Shown: positions 25,611 to 35,627 of the stretch, piece by piece
How positions within the stretch are numbered: position 1 is the first letter of the stretch
Layout: every line of letters begins with the position of its first letter
Assembly: GCF_014131695.1 (NCBI RefSeq)
Contig: NZ_CP036346.1
Location: forward strand, 2,232,001 to 2,296,000
DNA length: 64,000 nt
Reading direction: 5' to 3'
DNA from: Thomasclavelia ramosa DSM 1402
Lineage (GTDB): Bacteria > Bacillota_I > Bacilli_A > Erysipelotrichales > Coprobacillaceae
Notes under the pieces: model-generated
What the model was told of the DNA's origin: nothing
Databases searched by the model: none
Seen by the model: only the letters and a program-made list of their open reading frames with translations
Translations under genes and position numbers: made by a program

Positions 25611-26400
25611 GATCTGATTTAAAATACTAGATCTTTAATTTTATTATCTCCTGCCAGCATTATTGGATGAATAAAAATAACCTCATCATCTTTATTAACT
25701 ATTTTCTTCAATCTAATTTAAATAATCTCTAAATAACTCATCTTGATAATTTTACCGCATTGTATTAGCTACATAACTTGCATCTTTTGTTTATTGATCA
25801 TACGGTGTGACAAGTGATACTTTTCTTAACCTTGCTTGATATTTGATTTAATTACTGTTTAGCCATGTTACTTCATGAATTTAATGTTGTATATTAAATT
25901 CAATAATATAATATTCTAATTAACAATTCTTTTAGTGTCGAGATTGGAAGTATACCTACCTTATCAGCTCCTAAATCTTTTTAGATTTAAAGCCTTTTTC
26001 TTAACAATCATAAAACCATCTCTTTTTATTCTATCAATACTGTAAAAAATCCTTTAATACAATTTTAAATATGAATTTACGACATTTTTTTAAGCGTTTG
26101 CCCATAATCAGTTACCCATTACTCCTCCGGCAATGAGATTCTAAACAGCTTAATATCCACTTCATAACAGCAGTACATATTATTTCTGATACGTGAACCA
26201 ACATCGTTACAAAAAGCAATAATTTTCTAGTCACAGACTTACATATCTCAATATGATCTTAGACAACCCTGCCAACGTTATAAACACCTTCTGTTCATAG
26301 CGCAGATAAAACTCTCCTAAAAAATTGTCTGGTAGTTTAATTATCATTTTCCGTAATAATTAATTTTTCTCCATAAAAAAAGGTTAAATTGAAAATTTTT
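25611..26400. other. Long gap without intact genes, possibly a decayed gene
   Basis: About 800 bases with no believable open frame on either strand. On the minus strand, short broken frames follow one another: MIIKLPDNFLGEFYLRYEQK after an A/G-rich site near 26360, MIVKKKALNLKRF near 26000 and DDEVIFIHPIMLAGDN near 25660. This pattern looks like a degraded gene whose product I cannot identify. No tRNA, riboswitch or repeat is evident. Confidence 0.4.
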
Positions 26401-26418
26401 TTCAATTTAACCATACTC

Positions 26419-27462
26419 TTATAACTCTTTTTTTCTTGCCACTACCATAAAACGATGAGTCGTTAATTCAAAATATTTCTTATCTTTGATCTGTTTCAAC
26501 ACATGACTATAAAAATTCATAAAACGATCTTGAGTAATATCAGCTTTAGTGATTCCTTTCATGAACTGAATAAATGATGCCAGCGTGTCAAAACGAACAT
26601 ACCCATGTTCTTCCACACTATCAATAATCTCCAAACCAATGTCACTCAATGTCTGACAACTAGCCTCACGATCCCAACGACCATGTAACTTAAAAGGTAA
26701 GAAAATATTGATCAATTCTTTATAATTATCACTACCCATTTGATTAACAATAATATACCCACCTGGTTTTACGACCCGATACAAATCATACTTATCATAA
26801 TTAGATAATTCATTAACAATGACATCGATTCGCTCATCTTTAAATGGTAATTTCCCTTCATTTGTTAATTTTGTTACTTTAACATTGCGATCAGCTAATT
26901 TTTCTTCAGCTTTTTCATATTGAGCTTCTACAACATATGTAAGTGGTGGTAAATGTTCAAAAGCAGCAACATATTCTCCCCCATCAAATGAGATAGTCGC
27001 TAAATGAGTGTCATCATTAAAATAACGGGCGGCAATCTCATGGCTTGAATAAGTTGGTAAACTTTGCTGTACCAGCGCATTAGCTGTTTCATTCATCGCT
27101 TTGGCAATTTCTGATTTCATCAATAAAGCCTCATTGATTTTCTTCCTAAAACGGATTTTATTGTAATAAAATCCAATATACTGGCTAATCCCATCACAAA
27201 TAACTCCAACTGCGATAAATCCTAACATTTCAACAAACCATTCAGTTGTAAACATCGCCTGAACTGACGCAATAGCATAACATATCACACACATAAAGAT
27301 AATACTTTTTGTTCGAGTATACTTAAACGGTTCATTTAATTTAGTATACCAGCTTAAAATACTTTTCTTTTGTGCCGTTCTACCTTCTAACTCACAAAAA
27401 ATCAATTTGATTGCTGTCAACATTACTGCCAACGAAATAAGCATGTAAATATAATATTCCAT
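26419..27462 (-). CDS. Membrane-tethered methyltransferase-like protein
   Basis: A 347-residue protein of unusual build. Residues 1-100 contain three hydrophobic helices (about 3-22, 55-73, 78-100). Residues 130-345 resemble a class I SAM-dependent methyltransferase with LPFKDERIDVIVNELSNYD (motif II/post I type) and LYRVVKPGGYIIVNQMG (motif III type). The glycine-rich SAM loop is altered to ISFDGGEYVAAF, so SAM binding is not certain. It begins four bases after the WG-repeat-like lipoprotein gene and forms an operon with it. Substrate unknown; tethering suggests a membrane-associated target. Confidence 0.7.
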   Translation of the reverse strand: MEYYIYMLISLAVMLTAIKLIFCELEGRTAQKKSILSWYTKLNEPFKYTRTKSIIFMCVICYAIASVQAMFTTEWFVEMLGFIAVGVICDGISQYIGFYYNKIRFRKKINEALLMKSEIAKAMNETANALVQQSLPTYSSHEIAARYFNDDTHLATISFDGGEYVAAFEHLPPLTYVVEAQYEKAEEKLADRNVKVTKLTNEGKLPFKDERIDVIVNELSNYDKYDLYRVVKPGGYIIVNQMGSDNYKELINIFLPFKLHGRWDREASCQTLSDIGLEIIDSVEEHGYVRFDTLASFIQFMKGITKADITQDRFMNFYSHVLKQIKDKKYFELTTHRFMVVARKKEL

Positions 27463-27466
27463 TTCT

Positions 27467-28891
27467 TTACCTCTTATAAATTTTCTCGCCTTTCAATGAA
27501 TAATAAGCATCACCATCAACTGTTACAAAATACCCTTTTTCATTGAATTCTAAATCACCTTCAACTGAGAAAACCACTTCATTTTCATTCATATCATAAA
27601 TATAACTGCTTCCACTCTTGTTGAAGATACCATAAACTACATCATTATACACAAAGGTTGTCCCTTCGTCCATAAAATAGTCATTAATTACTTTATTTCC
27701 TTCTACATCAAATACTTCATACTTACTGCCAGTAGTATATCCAGCATAATATTTTTCACCTAAATACATAATTCGTACATATTGTTCAGATACTTTTTTG
27801 CCTTTATTATTAATTAAATAATATTTATCTTCTTTTTTAGAAACGACAGCAAGATTATTTTCATCAAAAGCTTCAGCACTCTTATAAGATTCCTTTATTG
27901 CTTCCTTACCATCAAAACCATAATATTGGTAACCTTCATCACGCACATACACCGGGAAAATCTTACTCTTTGTAAATGATGCCATTGGGTCTAACTGAAT
28001 CCCATTTACCTCTATTTCTTTACCATCATTAACGAATTTATGTGGTCCGTAAATCATTTCTTTATTCTTTACAACATAATTTTTATAGTTACGATAGTAA
28101 CTGTTTGATGTTACTGTTTCACCATCTTTGTTAAATAAATATGTAGTTTGATTTTTTACTCCAATAATATTTTTTGAATTATCATAATATAAATCATCTA
28201 ATTCAAGTGTTGTAGTAAAAATTATTTTTCCTTCTAAATCCAATGCATTGATCTCATGAGTTTTACGATTATAAAGCAAATAACCTTTTTTACTACTATG
28301 ATCCATCAACTGATTATTGCCACCAATCTTGATTCCTTCAATATGCTTTTCATTAACTAAATTGTAAATAGATGAGGTCTTTTCAAAATTAATAACCGCA
28401 TAATCACTATCAACTGTATATGCACTTATAATCTTCTCCTTACTCTTTTTTAATACCTCACCATCATTATATAAAACAATATATTCTTTACCTTGATGAA
28501 TAACCGGTAACCCGAATAAAGAAATCTCTGTTTTTTTATCTTCCTTGTATAATTCTTTTCCTTCACCATCTAAAATACTAATTTTTTCATTCTTATCATA
28601 ACCAACAATCATATTTCCAATTGATTCTAGTTTATCATATTTTCCTAATTTGATTGCTTCTTCACCATCACGAAGAAGATATCCATACTTTTTATCCTTA
28701 ATTACAATATAACCAGAACTTCCAACTTCTTCATACTTATCATAAATAAATTCAGTCTGCTTATCACCTTCATAATCCATAAGCGCATATTTTTCTTTAT
28801 TATTAGCTACAAACAATGTTTGATCGTTATCTATATTTGAACATCCTGTTAGCATTAAAAATGCTAATAAACCAGCTGTAATTTTTTTCAT
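27467..28891 (-). CDS. WG-repeat/beta-propeller-like lipoprotein
   Basis: A 474-residue lipoprotein with lipobox LMLTGC (Cys at about 17 from the chosen ATG). The rest is an array of beta-rich repeats such as NNKEKYALMDYEGDKQTEFIYDK, DKKYGYLLRDGEEAIKLGKYD and EDKYYLINNKGKKVSEQYVR, in which a short strand, a [DN]-x-[ED]-G-[KD] turn and another strand recur about every 40 residues. This is the style of WG-repeat proteins, which may form solenoids or propellers on the outer face of the membrane. I chose the ATG at 28891, where AGGAG is eight bases upstream. Function unknown. Confidence 0.7.
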   Translation of the reverse strand: MKKITAGLLAFLMLTGCSNIDNDQTLFVANNKEKYALMDYEGDKQTEFIYDKYEEVGSSGYIVIKDKKYGYLLRDGEEAIKLGKYDKLESIGNMIVGYDKNEKISILDGEGKELYKEDKKTEISLFGLPVIHQGKEYIVLYNDGEVLKKSKEKIISAYTVDSDYAVINFEKTSSIYNLVNEKHIEGIKIGGNNQLMDHSSKKGYLLYNRKTHEINALDLEGKIIFTTTLELDDLYYDNSKNIIGVKNQTTYLFNKDGETVTSNSYYRNYKNYVVKNKEMIYGPHKFVNDGKEIEVNGIQLDPMASFTKSKIFPVYVRDEGYQYYGFDGKEAIKESYKSAEAFDENNLAVVSKKEDKYYLINNKGKKVSEQYVRIMYLGEKYYAGYTTGSKYEVFDVEGNKVINDYFMDEGTTFVYNDVVYGIFNKSGSSYIYDMNENEVVFSVEGDLEFNEKGYFVTVDGDAYYSLKGEKIYKR

Positions 28892-28965
28892 TTTTTTCAC
28901 TCCTTCAAAACAAAATAATTATAGCATGTTTTTTGTCGATAAACCACAAACCTTTGATGATAATA

Positions 28966-28996
28966 AAACAAAAAACGATAATCTAAATTATCGTTT
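28966..28996 (-). terminator. Terminator after the DUF6465-like gene
   Basis: The stem AAACGATAAT / ATTATCGTTT (28973-28982, 28987-28996) is followed on the minus strand by a T-run and lies just after the stop at 29033. Confidence 0.8.
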
Positions 28997-29032
28997 CTTG
29001 CTTTGGATATATTTTTGGATATTATATTAAGA

Positions 29033-29251
29033 CTACTCAATAACTAATGGTTCTTCGTTATTTACAGATTTACCATCTTTTGTAGTCGCAACGTAATAAA
29101 CTGATGAAGTTTCTGGTGTATAATATATTTGCAACGTATCAACAGTTGAAATTTTAACTCCCTGTGATTTAACGTCCTCTTTTACCAATTTTTCAATATC
29201 AGTTGCTGTTACGTTTTTCCCATGATATTGTACTTCTACGATTGCTTTCAT
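29033..29251 (-). CDS. Small DUF6465-like protein
   Basis: A 72-residue protein, MKAIVEVQYHGKNVTATD onward, with an alternating strand-helix-strand pattern: an N-terminal strand, a helix about 20-28 and strands VDTLQIYYTPETSSVYYVAT. Proteins of this size and pattern in gut Firmicutes are grouped as DUF6465; function is unknown. It has a GGGGGA ribosome binding site and its own terminator, so it is probably monocistronic. No membrane segment or catalytic motif is seen. Confidence 0.65.
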   Translation of the reverse strand: MKAIVEVQYHGKNVTATDIEKLVKEDVKSQGVKISTVDTLQIYYTPETSSVYYVATTKDGKSVNNEEPLVIE

Positions 29252-29410
29252 CTTTAAATAATTCCCCCGTTTCTTCTTGAATCAATAATATCATATTCAA
29301 GCCAAATATGCAAATTTTATAGTGTTAATCATCATTTTTTAAGAATTAACGATAAAAATATTATCTTTTTTTAGAAAATTCCTACAAAGTTTGTCTAACA
29401 AAATTGAATA

Positions 29411-29441
29411 AAAAAGAAAAAACAGAAAATCGAAATTTCCT
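29411..29441 (-). terminator. Terminator of bipA
   Basis: The hairpin CAGGAAATTTCGATTTTCTG (one mismatched pair) is followed on the minus strand by six T, C and six more T, right after the bipA stop. Confidence 0.8.
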
Positions 29442-29444
29442 GCT

Positions 29445-31268
29445 TTATGAATTATTTTGTTTTAAACGGTTTTGTTGTTTACGTGCTTGTTCTGTTAAAT
29501 AACGTTTTCTCAAACGAATGTTTTCAGGTGTTACTTCAACTAATTCATCATCATTAATATAATCTAAGCAAGCTTCTAAGTTAAATGTCCGAGGTCTTTT
29601 TAAAACAACTGTTGAGTCTTTTGATGAAGAACGGGTATTTGTTAGTTGTTTACCTTTTGTAACATTAACTACTAAATCATTGTCACGACTATGTTCACCA
29701 ACGATCATCCCTTCATAAACATCAACACCAGGACCAATAAACATAACTCCACGATCTTCAACCCCACCTAAAGCATAGGCTGTAGTTTGACCATTATCTA
29801 TCGAAACTAAAACACCAAGTGATCTTTCTCCAACTGATTCACCTTCCATTGGGCGATATTCTAAGAATGAATGAGAAATAATTCCATAACCTTTTGTCAT
29901 TGTTAAAAAGTTTGTCATAAAACCAATCATCCCTCTTGAAGGAATTGTATATGTGACACTTGTTTGTCCTTCATTACTAACCATATTTTCAAGTACACCT
30001 CGACGATATCCTAATGATTCTATAACATTACCAATACAGTCATCGGGTGCTTCAATATTAACTTCTTCATATGGTTCACAAAGTACACCGTCAATCTCTT
30101 TAATAATTACTTTTGGTTTAGAAACTTGAAGTTCATATCCTTCGCGACGCATATTTTCAATTAATATCGACAAATGCAACTCTCCCCGTCCAGAAACGAT
30201 CCATTCTTCACTGTTAGGAATTCTTTCAATCTTTAAAGATACATCACGGTTAGTTTCTTTAAATAAACGTTCTTCAATTTGACGAGCTGTTACAAATTTT
30301 CCATCTTGACCTGCAAATGGCGAAGTATTAGTACCAAAAACCATTTGAATAGTTGGTTCATCTACTTTTAATAATGGTAAAGCTTCTTCTTTTCCCGTAG
30401 TACATACAGTCTCACCAACACCGATATCAGCTAAACCAGCAATCGCCACAATATCTCCAGCCCCTGCTTCTTCAATTTCAATTCGATGCAAGCCAATAAA
30501 ACCAAATAATTTTTGGATTCTAAATTGACTGTGTGAACCATCAGCACGAACACAAGTTACGCTTTCATTAACTCGTATTTTACCACGTTGAATTCGTCCA
30601 ACACCGATTCTTCCCACATAATCATTATAATCTAATAAAGCCGGCTGGAATTGTAATGGTCCTTCTTCATCAACTAATGGTTCTGGAATCTCATCAATGA
30701 TCATATCAAACAAACAGTCCATACTTGGTTCTTGAGTTGATAAATCAGGGTCCAAACTAGAAGTTCCTTGTAATGCTGAAGCATAGACAGTCGGGAATTC
30801 TAACTGATCATCATCAGCTCCTAATTCCATAAATAATTCTAATACTTCATCCATTACTTCCTGAATTCTTACTACTGGACGATCTACTTTATTAATTACT
30901 ACGATTGGTTTTACTTTAGCTGCTAATGCTTTCTTTAAAACAAAACGTGTTTGAGGCATTGTTCCCTCATAAGCATCGACCACTAATAATACCCCATCAA
31001 CCATATTCATGATTCTTTCAACTTCACCACCGAAATCGGCATGACCAGGAGTATCCATAATATTGATGCGATAATCCTTATAATTGATGGCTGTATTTTT
31101 AGCCAATATAGTAATTCCACGCTCACGTTCAATGGCATTACTATCCATTGCACGTTCTGCTATTTGTTCATTATCTCTAAATGTACCCGATAATTTTAAT
31201 AATTGATCTACAAGTGTTGTTTTACCGTGATCGACATGGGCAATAATCGCAATATTTCTTATCTTCAT
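29445..31268 (-). CDS. bipA: Ribosome-associated GTPase BipA/TypA
   Basis: A translation-factor GTPase of the EF-G superfamily that assists large-subunit assembly and stress growth. The 607-residue protein has G1 AHVDHGKTTL (10-19), switch region ERERGITILAKN, G3 DTPGHADFGGEV and G4 NKVDRP, then the EF-G-like domains and a BipA-specific C-terminal domain with KGKQLTNTRSSSKDSTVVLKRP. Length fits the family. The ATG follows AGAGAGG. It is flanked by terminators and so is likely transcribed alone. Confidence 0.96.
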   Translation of the reverse strand: MKIRNIAIIAHVDHGKTTLVDQLLKLSGTFRDNEQIAERAMDSNAIERERGITILAKNTAINYKDYRINIMDTPGHADFGGEVERIMNMVDGVLLVVDAYEGTMPQTRFVLKKALAAKVKPIVVINKVDRPVVRIQEVMDEVLELFMELGADDDQLEFPTVYASALQGTSSLDPDLSTQEPSMDCLFDMIIDEIPEPLVDEEGPLQFQPALLDYNDYVGRIGVGRIQRGKIRVNESVTCVRADGSHSQFRIQKLFGFIGLHRIEIEEAGAGDIVAIAGLADIGVGETVCTTGKEEALPLLKVDEPTIQMVFGTNTSPFAGQDGKFVTARQIEERLFKETNRDVSLKIERIPNSEEWIVSGRGELHLSILIENMRREGYELQVSKPKVIIKEIDGVLCEPYEEVNIEAPDDCIGNVIESLGYRRGVLENMVSNEGQTSVTYTIPSRGMIGFMTNFLTMTKGYGIISHSFLEYRPMEGESVGERSLGVLVSIDNGQTTAYALGGVEDRGVMFIGPGVDVYEGMIVGEHSRDNDLVVNVTKGKQLTNTRSSSKDSTVVLKRPRTFNLEACLDYINDDELVEVTPENIRLRKRYLTEQARKQQNRLKQNNS

Positions 31269-31340
31269 TTACTCAACCTCTCTTATAACTTCATCATTAT
31301 ATCACAGAATTGTATTTTGTCATTATTTTTTTTAATTGAT

Positions 31341-31363
31341 ATAAAAATGGGCTTAAATAGCCC
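31341..31363 (-). terminator. Short terminator after the pentapeptide-like gene
   Basis: The stem GGGCT / AGCCC (31349-31363) with a 5-base loop is followed on the minus strand by ATTTTTAT, between this gene and bipA. Confidence 0.6.
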
Positions 31364-31388
31364 TTAATTTCATTTTTTGTCATTGAAT

Positions 31389-32006
31389 TCAATCAACGAT
31401 GATTCCCAATAAACTAGCTAAAGCGATTGCCTGATACATATCAACATGGATTCCTTTTAAACTATAATCATCGATTCTAATTCCCTCAATATTAGTGGTC
31501 TTAAAGTCCATCCCTTTTAAGCTTGTTTTAAATACCTCTCCAGCAATAAAACTAACTTGTTTAAAAACAAGATTTTTAACATTCACTTCCATAAAACTAC
31601 TTTCATCTAATGTACTATCATTAAACTCAACACAACGAATATTTCCAAGACTAATATTCATATAGCGTCCTTGTACTCCCTCAAATAAAAGATCTTGTAA
31701 AGAACAGTCAATAAAATTTAGCCCTGTCATCTTACAGTTAATAAAGTGACAACGATGGATACTAACCTTATTAAATTCTAAATTTGATAAATCACAGTTT
31801 TCAAAAATACAATCTGTTATATGAGTATTAACTAATTCGATCATATTAAAATCAATCTTAATAAATTTACATTCCTCAATCGTTAAATTTTTAATTGGAA
31901 TAACTTGTTGAGGATTTTCATTAAATAAACACTGATAATAATTATCTTCTATTTCATGAAATGAACACTTATTTAAATCATGAATTACCGGCTCTCTTCT
32001 TTTCAT
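31389..32006 (-). CDS. Pentapeptide-repeat-like protein
   Basis: A 205-residue protein built of five-residue steps: TIEECKFIKIDFNMIELVNTHITDCIFENCDLSNLEF, CHFINCKMTGLNFIDCSLQDLLF and so on, with hydrophobic or cysteine residues at every fifth position. This indicates a right-handed quadrilateral beta-helix as in pentapeptide proteins. Cys is frequent at the central position. I chose the ATG at 32006 with AGGTG upstream; a GTG four codons earlier overlaps that site. No signal peptide, so cytosolic. Some pentapeptide proteins protect DNA gyrase, but nothing here shows that. It is divergent from the 494-residue gene. Confidence 0.7.
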   Translation of the reverse strand: MKRREPVIHDLNKCSFHEIEDNYYQCLFNENPQQVIPIKNLTIEECKFIKIDFNMIELVNTHITDCIFENCDLSNLEFNKVSIHRCHFINCKMTGLNFIDCSLQDLLFEGVQGRYMNISLGNIRCVEFNDSTLDESSFMEVNVKNLVFKQVSFIAGEVFKTSLKGMDFKTTNIEGIRIDDYSLKGIHVDMYQAIALASLLGIIVD

Positions 32007-32122
32007 CTTACACCTCACCTGATTATTATAAGCATAGCTTATCTTTATTGTAAAGATTCTTTGTATATCATTTTAAACTCCCAGCAAATTGTAGTATCCT
32101 ATAAGTATAAGGAGGTGGTTTA

Positions 32123-33607
32123 ATGAAACTAGTTGAATTAATTACAACACCTGAATGTCAGCATATTTACCAGCGTTATTTTAAGATTGTTGCCACCCCT
32201 AAACCACCGCATCAAATTACCTCAAAACAGATTTATCAAGAGATCGTAGCATACTACAATGGCAGTATTCAAAATGTTTTAGATATTTTATGTTATGACG
32301 AAATCGTTTTCTTACAAAATTTTGAAAAAACCAAAAGTTATCGTAAAGATATCCCTACAATCAATACATTGATCAACAAATGCTTACTAATTAAAAATCC
32401 TAATAATAATAACTATTTAGAAATCCCTGAAGACATAAAGATAAATGTTATTAATGCTGTAGAACAAGCGGATATTGACAAGGTCATTCAAATAGATCAA
32501 ATCAATGAATTATTGATTGGTATTCTAGCCATTAGAGGTATTATTGAACCACAAGAATTAGTAAATATTTATCATAGTTATGATCCTTCACTTTCACGTA
32601 ATGAAGTAAACACTCATTTAGATACAAATCACTATCTATTTCAGCATTACTTTATTTATCAAGGGGAAACTGAATTATTATTAGCTTATGAGCCATATCG
32701 GCCGATTATCCAAAAAATTGAACAGCTCCAAACATTAGTAAAAAAAACTCCTGCGGCTTATACCGCCAAACAATTAAGAACGATCGCTAAATATGGCTTT
32801 GACTTAAGTGAACCAGCCATCACTAACCTCTATGAAGCAGTCGAACAAATTGATAATCTTTTTGTAAGAGAATTATTTAGAGATAGTATTATGCTTTTTT
32901 GTCAAATTCATGGTGACCTTAACGATTTGATTTATATGATTAATGAATTAAAAATTACAAATAATCAAGTTATTGAACATCTTGAAAAGAATTTACGTGC
33001 TGCAGTTCCTTTAATTCATAGTGCTGCTTTTTATGGATTATCCCCGTATGATTACTATTTGACAATCAACAAAGATTCTTATTTCAGTGAGCAAGAGAGT
33101 TCTACCTTTTATCAGCTGTATTTAAGTTTATTAGAGTATACTAACCAAGTTTTTAAAATTACAGATATTTCAATGAAAAATCTTGATTATATTGAGCAAG
33201 ATGATTTTTCTCAAATTCGAACCTTACTATTTGATAATCCAAATATAATCGACCACTATATCAGTGAAAATCCTGAGCACCTAACCAATTATGAACTGAC
33301 TATTATTAATGATTTTAAAGCTGGCTTTATTGATGACTTTTTAATTTTAACAAATCTTGATGACTATACGCTCGTTAGTAATGAAACTGGTGTTTATGCT
33401 ATTTATGGGCTTGTTAATCATCTTAAAGAAATTTATCCTAATTCAACTTTGCCCCAGGTCTGTAATTTAGCACTGCTCCCCTATCGACACAAGATTGTAT
33501 TTGATGGATTGTTAGAAGATCGCCAGTCTATTTTACCTCATAAACAAATTCGTACATACAGCCATGACGATATAATCTACGAACTTCCGCATACGCTCTT
33601 AAACTAA
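32123..33607 (+). CDS. Unknown 494-residue cytosolic protein
   Basis: I do not recognise this protein. It has no signal peptide or membrane helix and is predicted to be largely helical, acidic and rich in Ile, Asn and Tyr. The start MKLVELITTPECQHIYQRYF is supported by AAGGAGG. Segments such as NVLDILCYDEIVFLQNF and YTAKQLRTIAKYGFDLSEPAI look like winged-helix or helical-hairpin units, and the tail LPHKQIRTYSHDDIIYELPHTLLN is compact. Several helical repeats may be present. It stands alone on the plus strand, convergent with a Bce-type permease and divergent from a pentapeptide-like gene. Confidence 0.75.
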   Translation: MKLVELITTPECQHIYQRYFKIVATPKPPHQITSKQIYQEIVAYYNGSIQNVLDILCYDEIVFLQNFEKTKSYRKDIPTINTLINKCLLIKNPNNNNYLEIPEDIKINVINAVEQADIDKVIQIDQINELLIGILAIRGIIEPQELVNIYHSYDPSLSRNEVNTHLDTNHYLFQHYFIYQGETELLLAYEPYRPIIQKIEQLQTLVKKTPAAYTAKQLRTIAKYGFDLSEPAITNLYEAVEQIDNLFVRELFRDSIMLFCQIHGDLNDLIYMINELKITNNQVIEHLEKNLRAAVPLIHSAAFYGLSPYDYYLTINKDSYFSEQESSTFYQLYLSLLEYTNQVFKITDISMKNLDYIEQDDFSQIRTLLFDNPNIIDHYISENPEHLTNYELTIINDFKAGFIDDFLILTNLDDYTLVSNETGVYAIYGLVNHLKEIYPNSTLPQVCNLALLPYRHKIVFDGLLEDRQSILPHKQIRTYSHDDIIYELPHTLLN

Positions 33608-33628
33608 AAAACCCATAACGGGTTTTTT
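33606..33628. terminator. Bidirectional terminator between convergent genes
   Basis: AAAAAACCC ATAA CGGGTTTTTT gives a GC-topped stem with A and T runs, overlapping the stops of the 494-residue gene and of the Bce-type permease. Confidence 0.85.
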
Positions 33629-35627
33629 ATTCATTAATGATTCGATTACTAGCTAAATAAGTCGCTAAATAATAACCTCCATATACAATTACAATAAAGA
33701 TCGTCGTAACCAAGATGTTATCAGCGATATTAATGCTGACCATCAAACTAATAATATAATTTATTTCTTTTAGTGCAACAAAACTATGAATTAAAGCTAC
33801 GATTAATGGAAACATAAATGTGATTCCAATTTGAACTAAAAGGCTTCTATTTACCATTGGTTTACTTGCACCTAACTGTCCTAAGATACGATAACGTTCT
33901 TTATTATCAGAAGATTCTGATAATTGTTCAATTGCTAACACAGTACCACTTGCAAGTGCAAATACAATTCCTAAATACAGTCCAACAAAAGTAAACAAAG
34001 CACTCGTTCCAATTCCCGATTGCCCTAATCCAATCCGGGTAAAACTAATAACTGTTGGACTGCTTTCAGTCCTTAACTGTTCATTAAAAGATTTAAGCAA
34101 ATCTTGGAATTGTTCCTCACATTCTTCCTTATCACCTTGATAGTCTGCCACTAGATAAGTTAAATAACTTTCTTGTTCTTCCACATATTTATTTGCAATC
34201 TGGTCATTTACAACAACAAACCCTTCATTGCCGCTATCGTTAGTAATTGCCAATTCTACTGCTTGATCCGTATTACTTTGAAGCGTAGTATCTCCTATTT
34301 TGATTGTACTATCGCCAGCTAGAAACTTATTATAATATTCAAGTGCTACAGGATAAGTTGCTACTAATTCATATTGATTATTAGCCAATTGTATTTTTTG
34401 ATCTTCTTTACCATTTAATTCCATGATTTTATTAAAATCACTTTCTTTGATTACACGCATCGGTTGATTTTTTACTGCTTCTATATTAGTATAAGCATTA
34501 TCTTTTGAATCAATAAAAATACCTTGTTTTAATCCTTGTAAATTAAGATAATTGAACTGATAATCCTCTTTGATGATTTGTTGATACACCGGTTCCTGTT
34601 TAAATCTTTCAATAATTTCAGTATTACTAGAAAATACAGTAACATCACTTGGGCTATTTCCCTCATAAGTAGTGTTCATTGCTGAGGCCATCGCTAAAGA
34701 CGATGATAATATCCCGATCGTTAACAATAACATTAAGGAAATAACTGTTGTAGAAATAACATGTGTATTAATCTTATTATTTACTTGTTTTAATACAAAC
34801 ATATTCAGACCATTATAATAAGTCTTTTTGCGCATTTGAACAACTTTTAATAAAAAACCTGATACTGATAAGAAAAACAAGAAAGTTCCAATCGTCCCCA
34901 GAATAATCATGATCAAAAAATCAGAACCCACAACATATAAAGCGCCATCATACAATAACTTATATGCGTACCCAATCAAAACAATAGAGATAATAAAAAT
35001 AATAAAAATTAACCAGCCATTTTTTATTTTAACCTTTTCATTTTTGCGATTTGCATATAATAAATCAATCAACTTAAATCGATTTAGTGTGATAATATTG
35101 AAAATCATTACAATAATATAAATAAATCCAAAATTAATAATCGCTGATAAAAGTGCTCCACTAGAAAAAACAAATGTAAATTTGGTCATATCAGCTTCAA
35201 ACAATTTTGCAGTAAAAATTGATAACAATTGAGATAAGCCAATTCCTAAGAGTAAACCGATTCCTAATGAAATCACTCCAACAATAACTGTTTCAAGTAC
35301 TAAAATCGTAGATACTTTTAACTTTGACATTCCTAAAGTCATATAAATACCGATTTCTTTTTTTCGGCGTTTAATTAAGAAATTATTTGCATAAACAATT
35401 AAAAATCCTAAAACTACCGAAACAAAAACCGAAATATATGATAAAACATTTACTAAAGACTGCACAATTTCCATTGTTGATTTGCTAATTGACATCATTG
35501 CTGTTTGACTATCAATCGAATTAAAGATATAAAATATAGCAACAGCAATAACTAGTGTAATAAAATAAATTGAGTAATCTTTTATACTCTTTTTAATATT
35601 TCTAAGTGCTAAACTAAATAACTTCAT
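33627..35627 (-). CDS. Bce-type ABC transporter permease (FtsX domain)
   Basis: A 666-residue permease of the peptide-antibiotic resistance (Bce/Vra) family, which frees lipid II cycle targets from bacitracin-like peptides. The plan is diagnostic: an N-terminal helix, FtsX domain with three helices, a further helix pair, a large external domain (about 320-535) and three C-terminal helices. The segment VYANNFLIKRRKKEIGIYMTLGMSK is typical. It overlaps its ATPase gene by 14 bases and lies downstream of a kinase and regulator of the matching type. Length is near the family norm. The recognised antibiotic is not readable. Confidence 0.9.
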   Translation of the reverse strand: MKLFSLALRNIKKSIKDYSIYFITLVIAVAIFYIFNSIDSQTAMMSISKSTMEIVQSLVNVLSYISVFVSVVLGFLIVYANNFLIKRRKKEIGIYMTLGMSKLKVSTILVLETVIVGVISLGIGLLLGIGLSQLLSIFTAKLFEADMTKFTFVFSSGALLSAIINFGFIYIIVMIFNIITLNRFKLIDLLYANRKNEKVKIKNGWLIFIIFIISIVLIGYAYKLLYDGALYVVGSDFLIMIILGTIGTFLFFLSVSGFLLKVVQMRKKTYYNGLNMFVLKQVNNKINTHVISTTVISLMLLLTIGILSSSLAMASAMNTTYEGNSPSDVTVFSSNTEIIERFKQEPVYQQIIKEDYQFNYLNLQGLKQGIFIDSKDNAYTNIEAVKNQPMRVIKESDFNKIMELNGKEDQKIQLANNQYELVATYPVALEYYNKFLAGDSTIKIGDTTLQSNTDQAVELAITNDSGNEGFVVVNDQIANKYVEEQESYLTYLVADYQGDKEECEEQFQDLLKSFNEQLRTESSPTVISFTRIGLGQSGIGTSALFTFVGLYLGIVFALASGTVLAIEQLSESSDNKERYRILGQLGASKPMVNRSLLVQIGITFMFPLIVALIHSFVALKEINYIISLMVSINIADNILVTTIFIVIVYGGYYLATYLASNRIINE

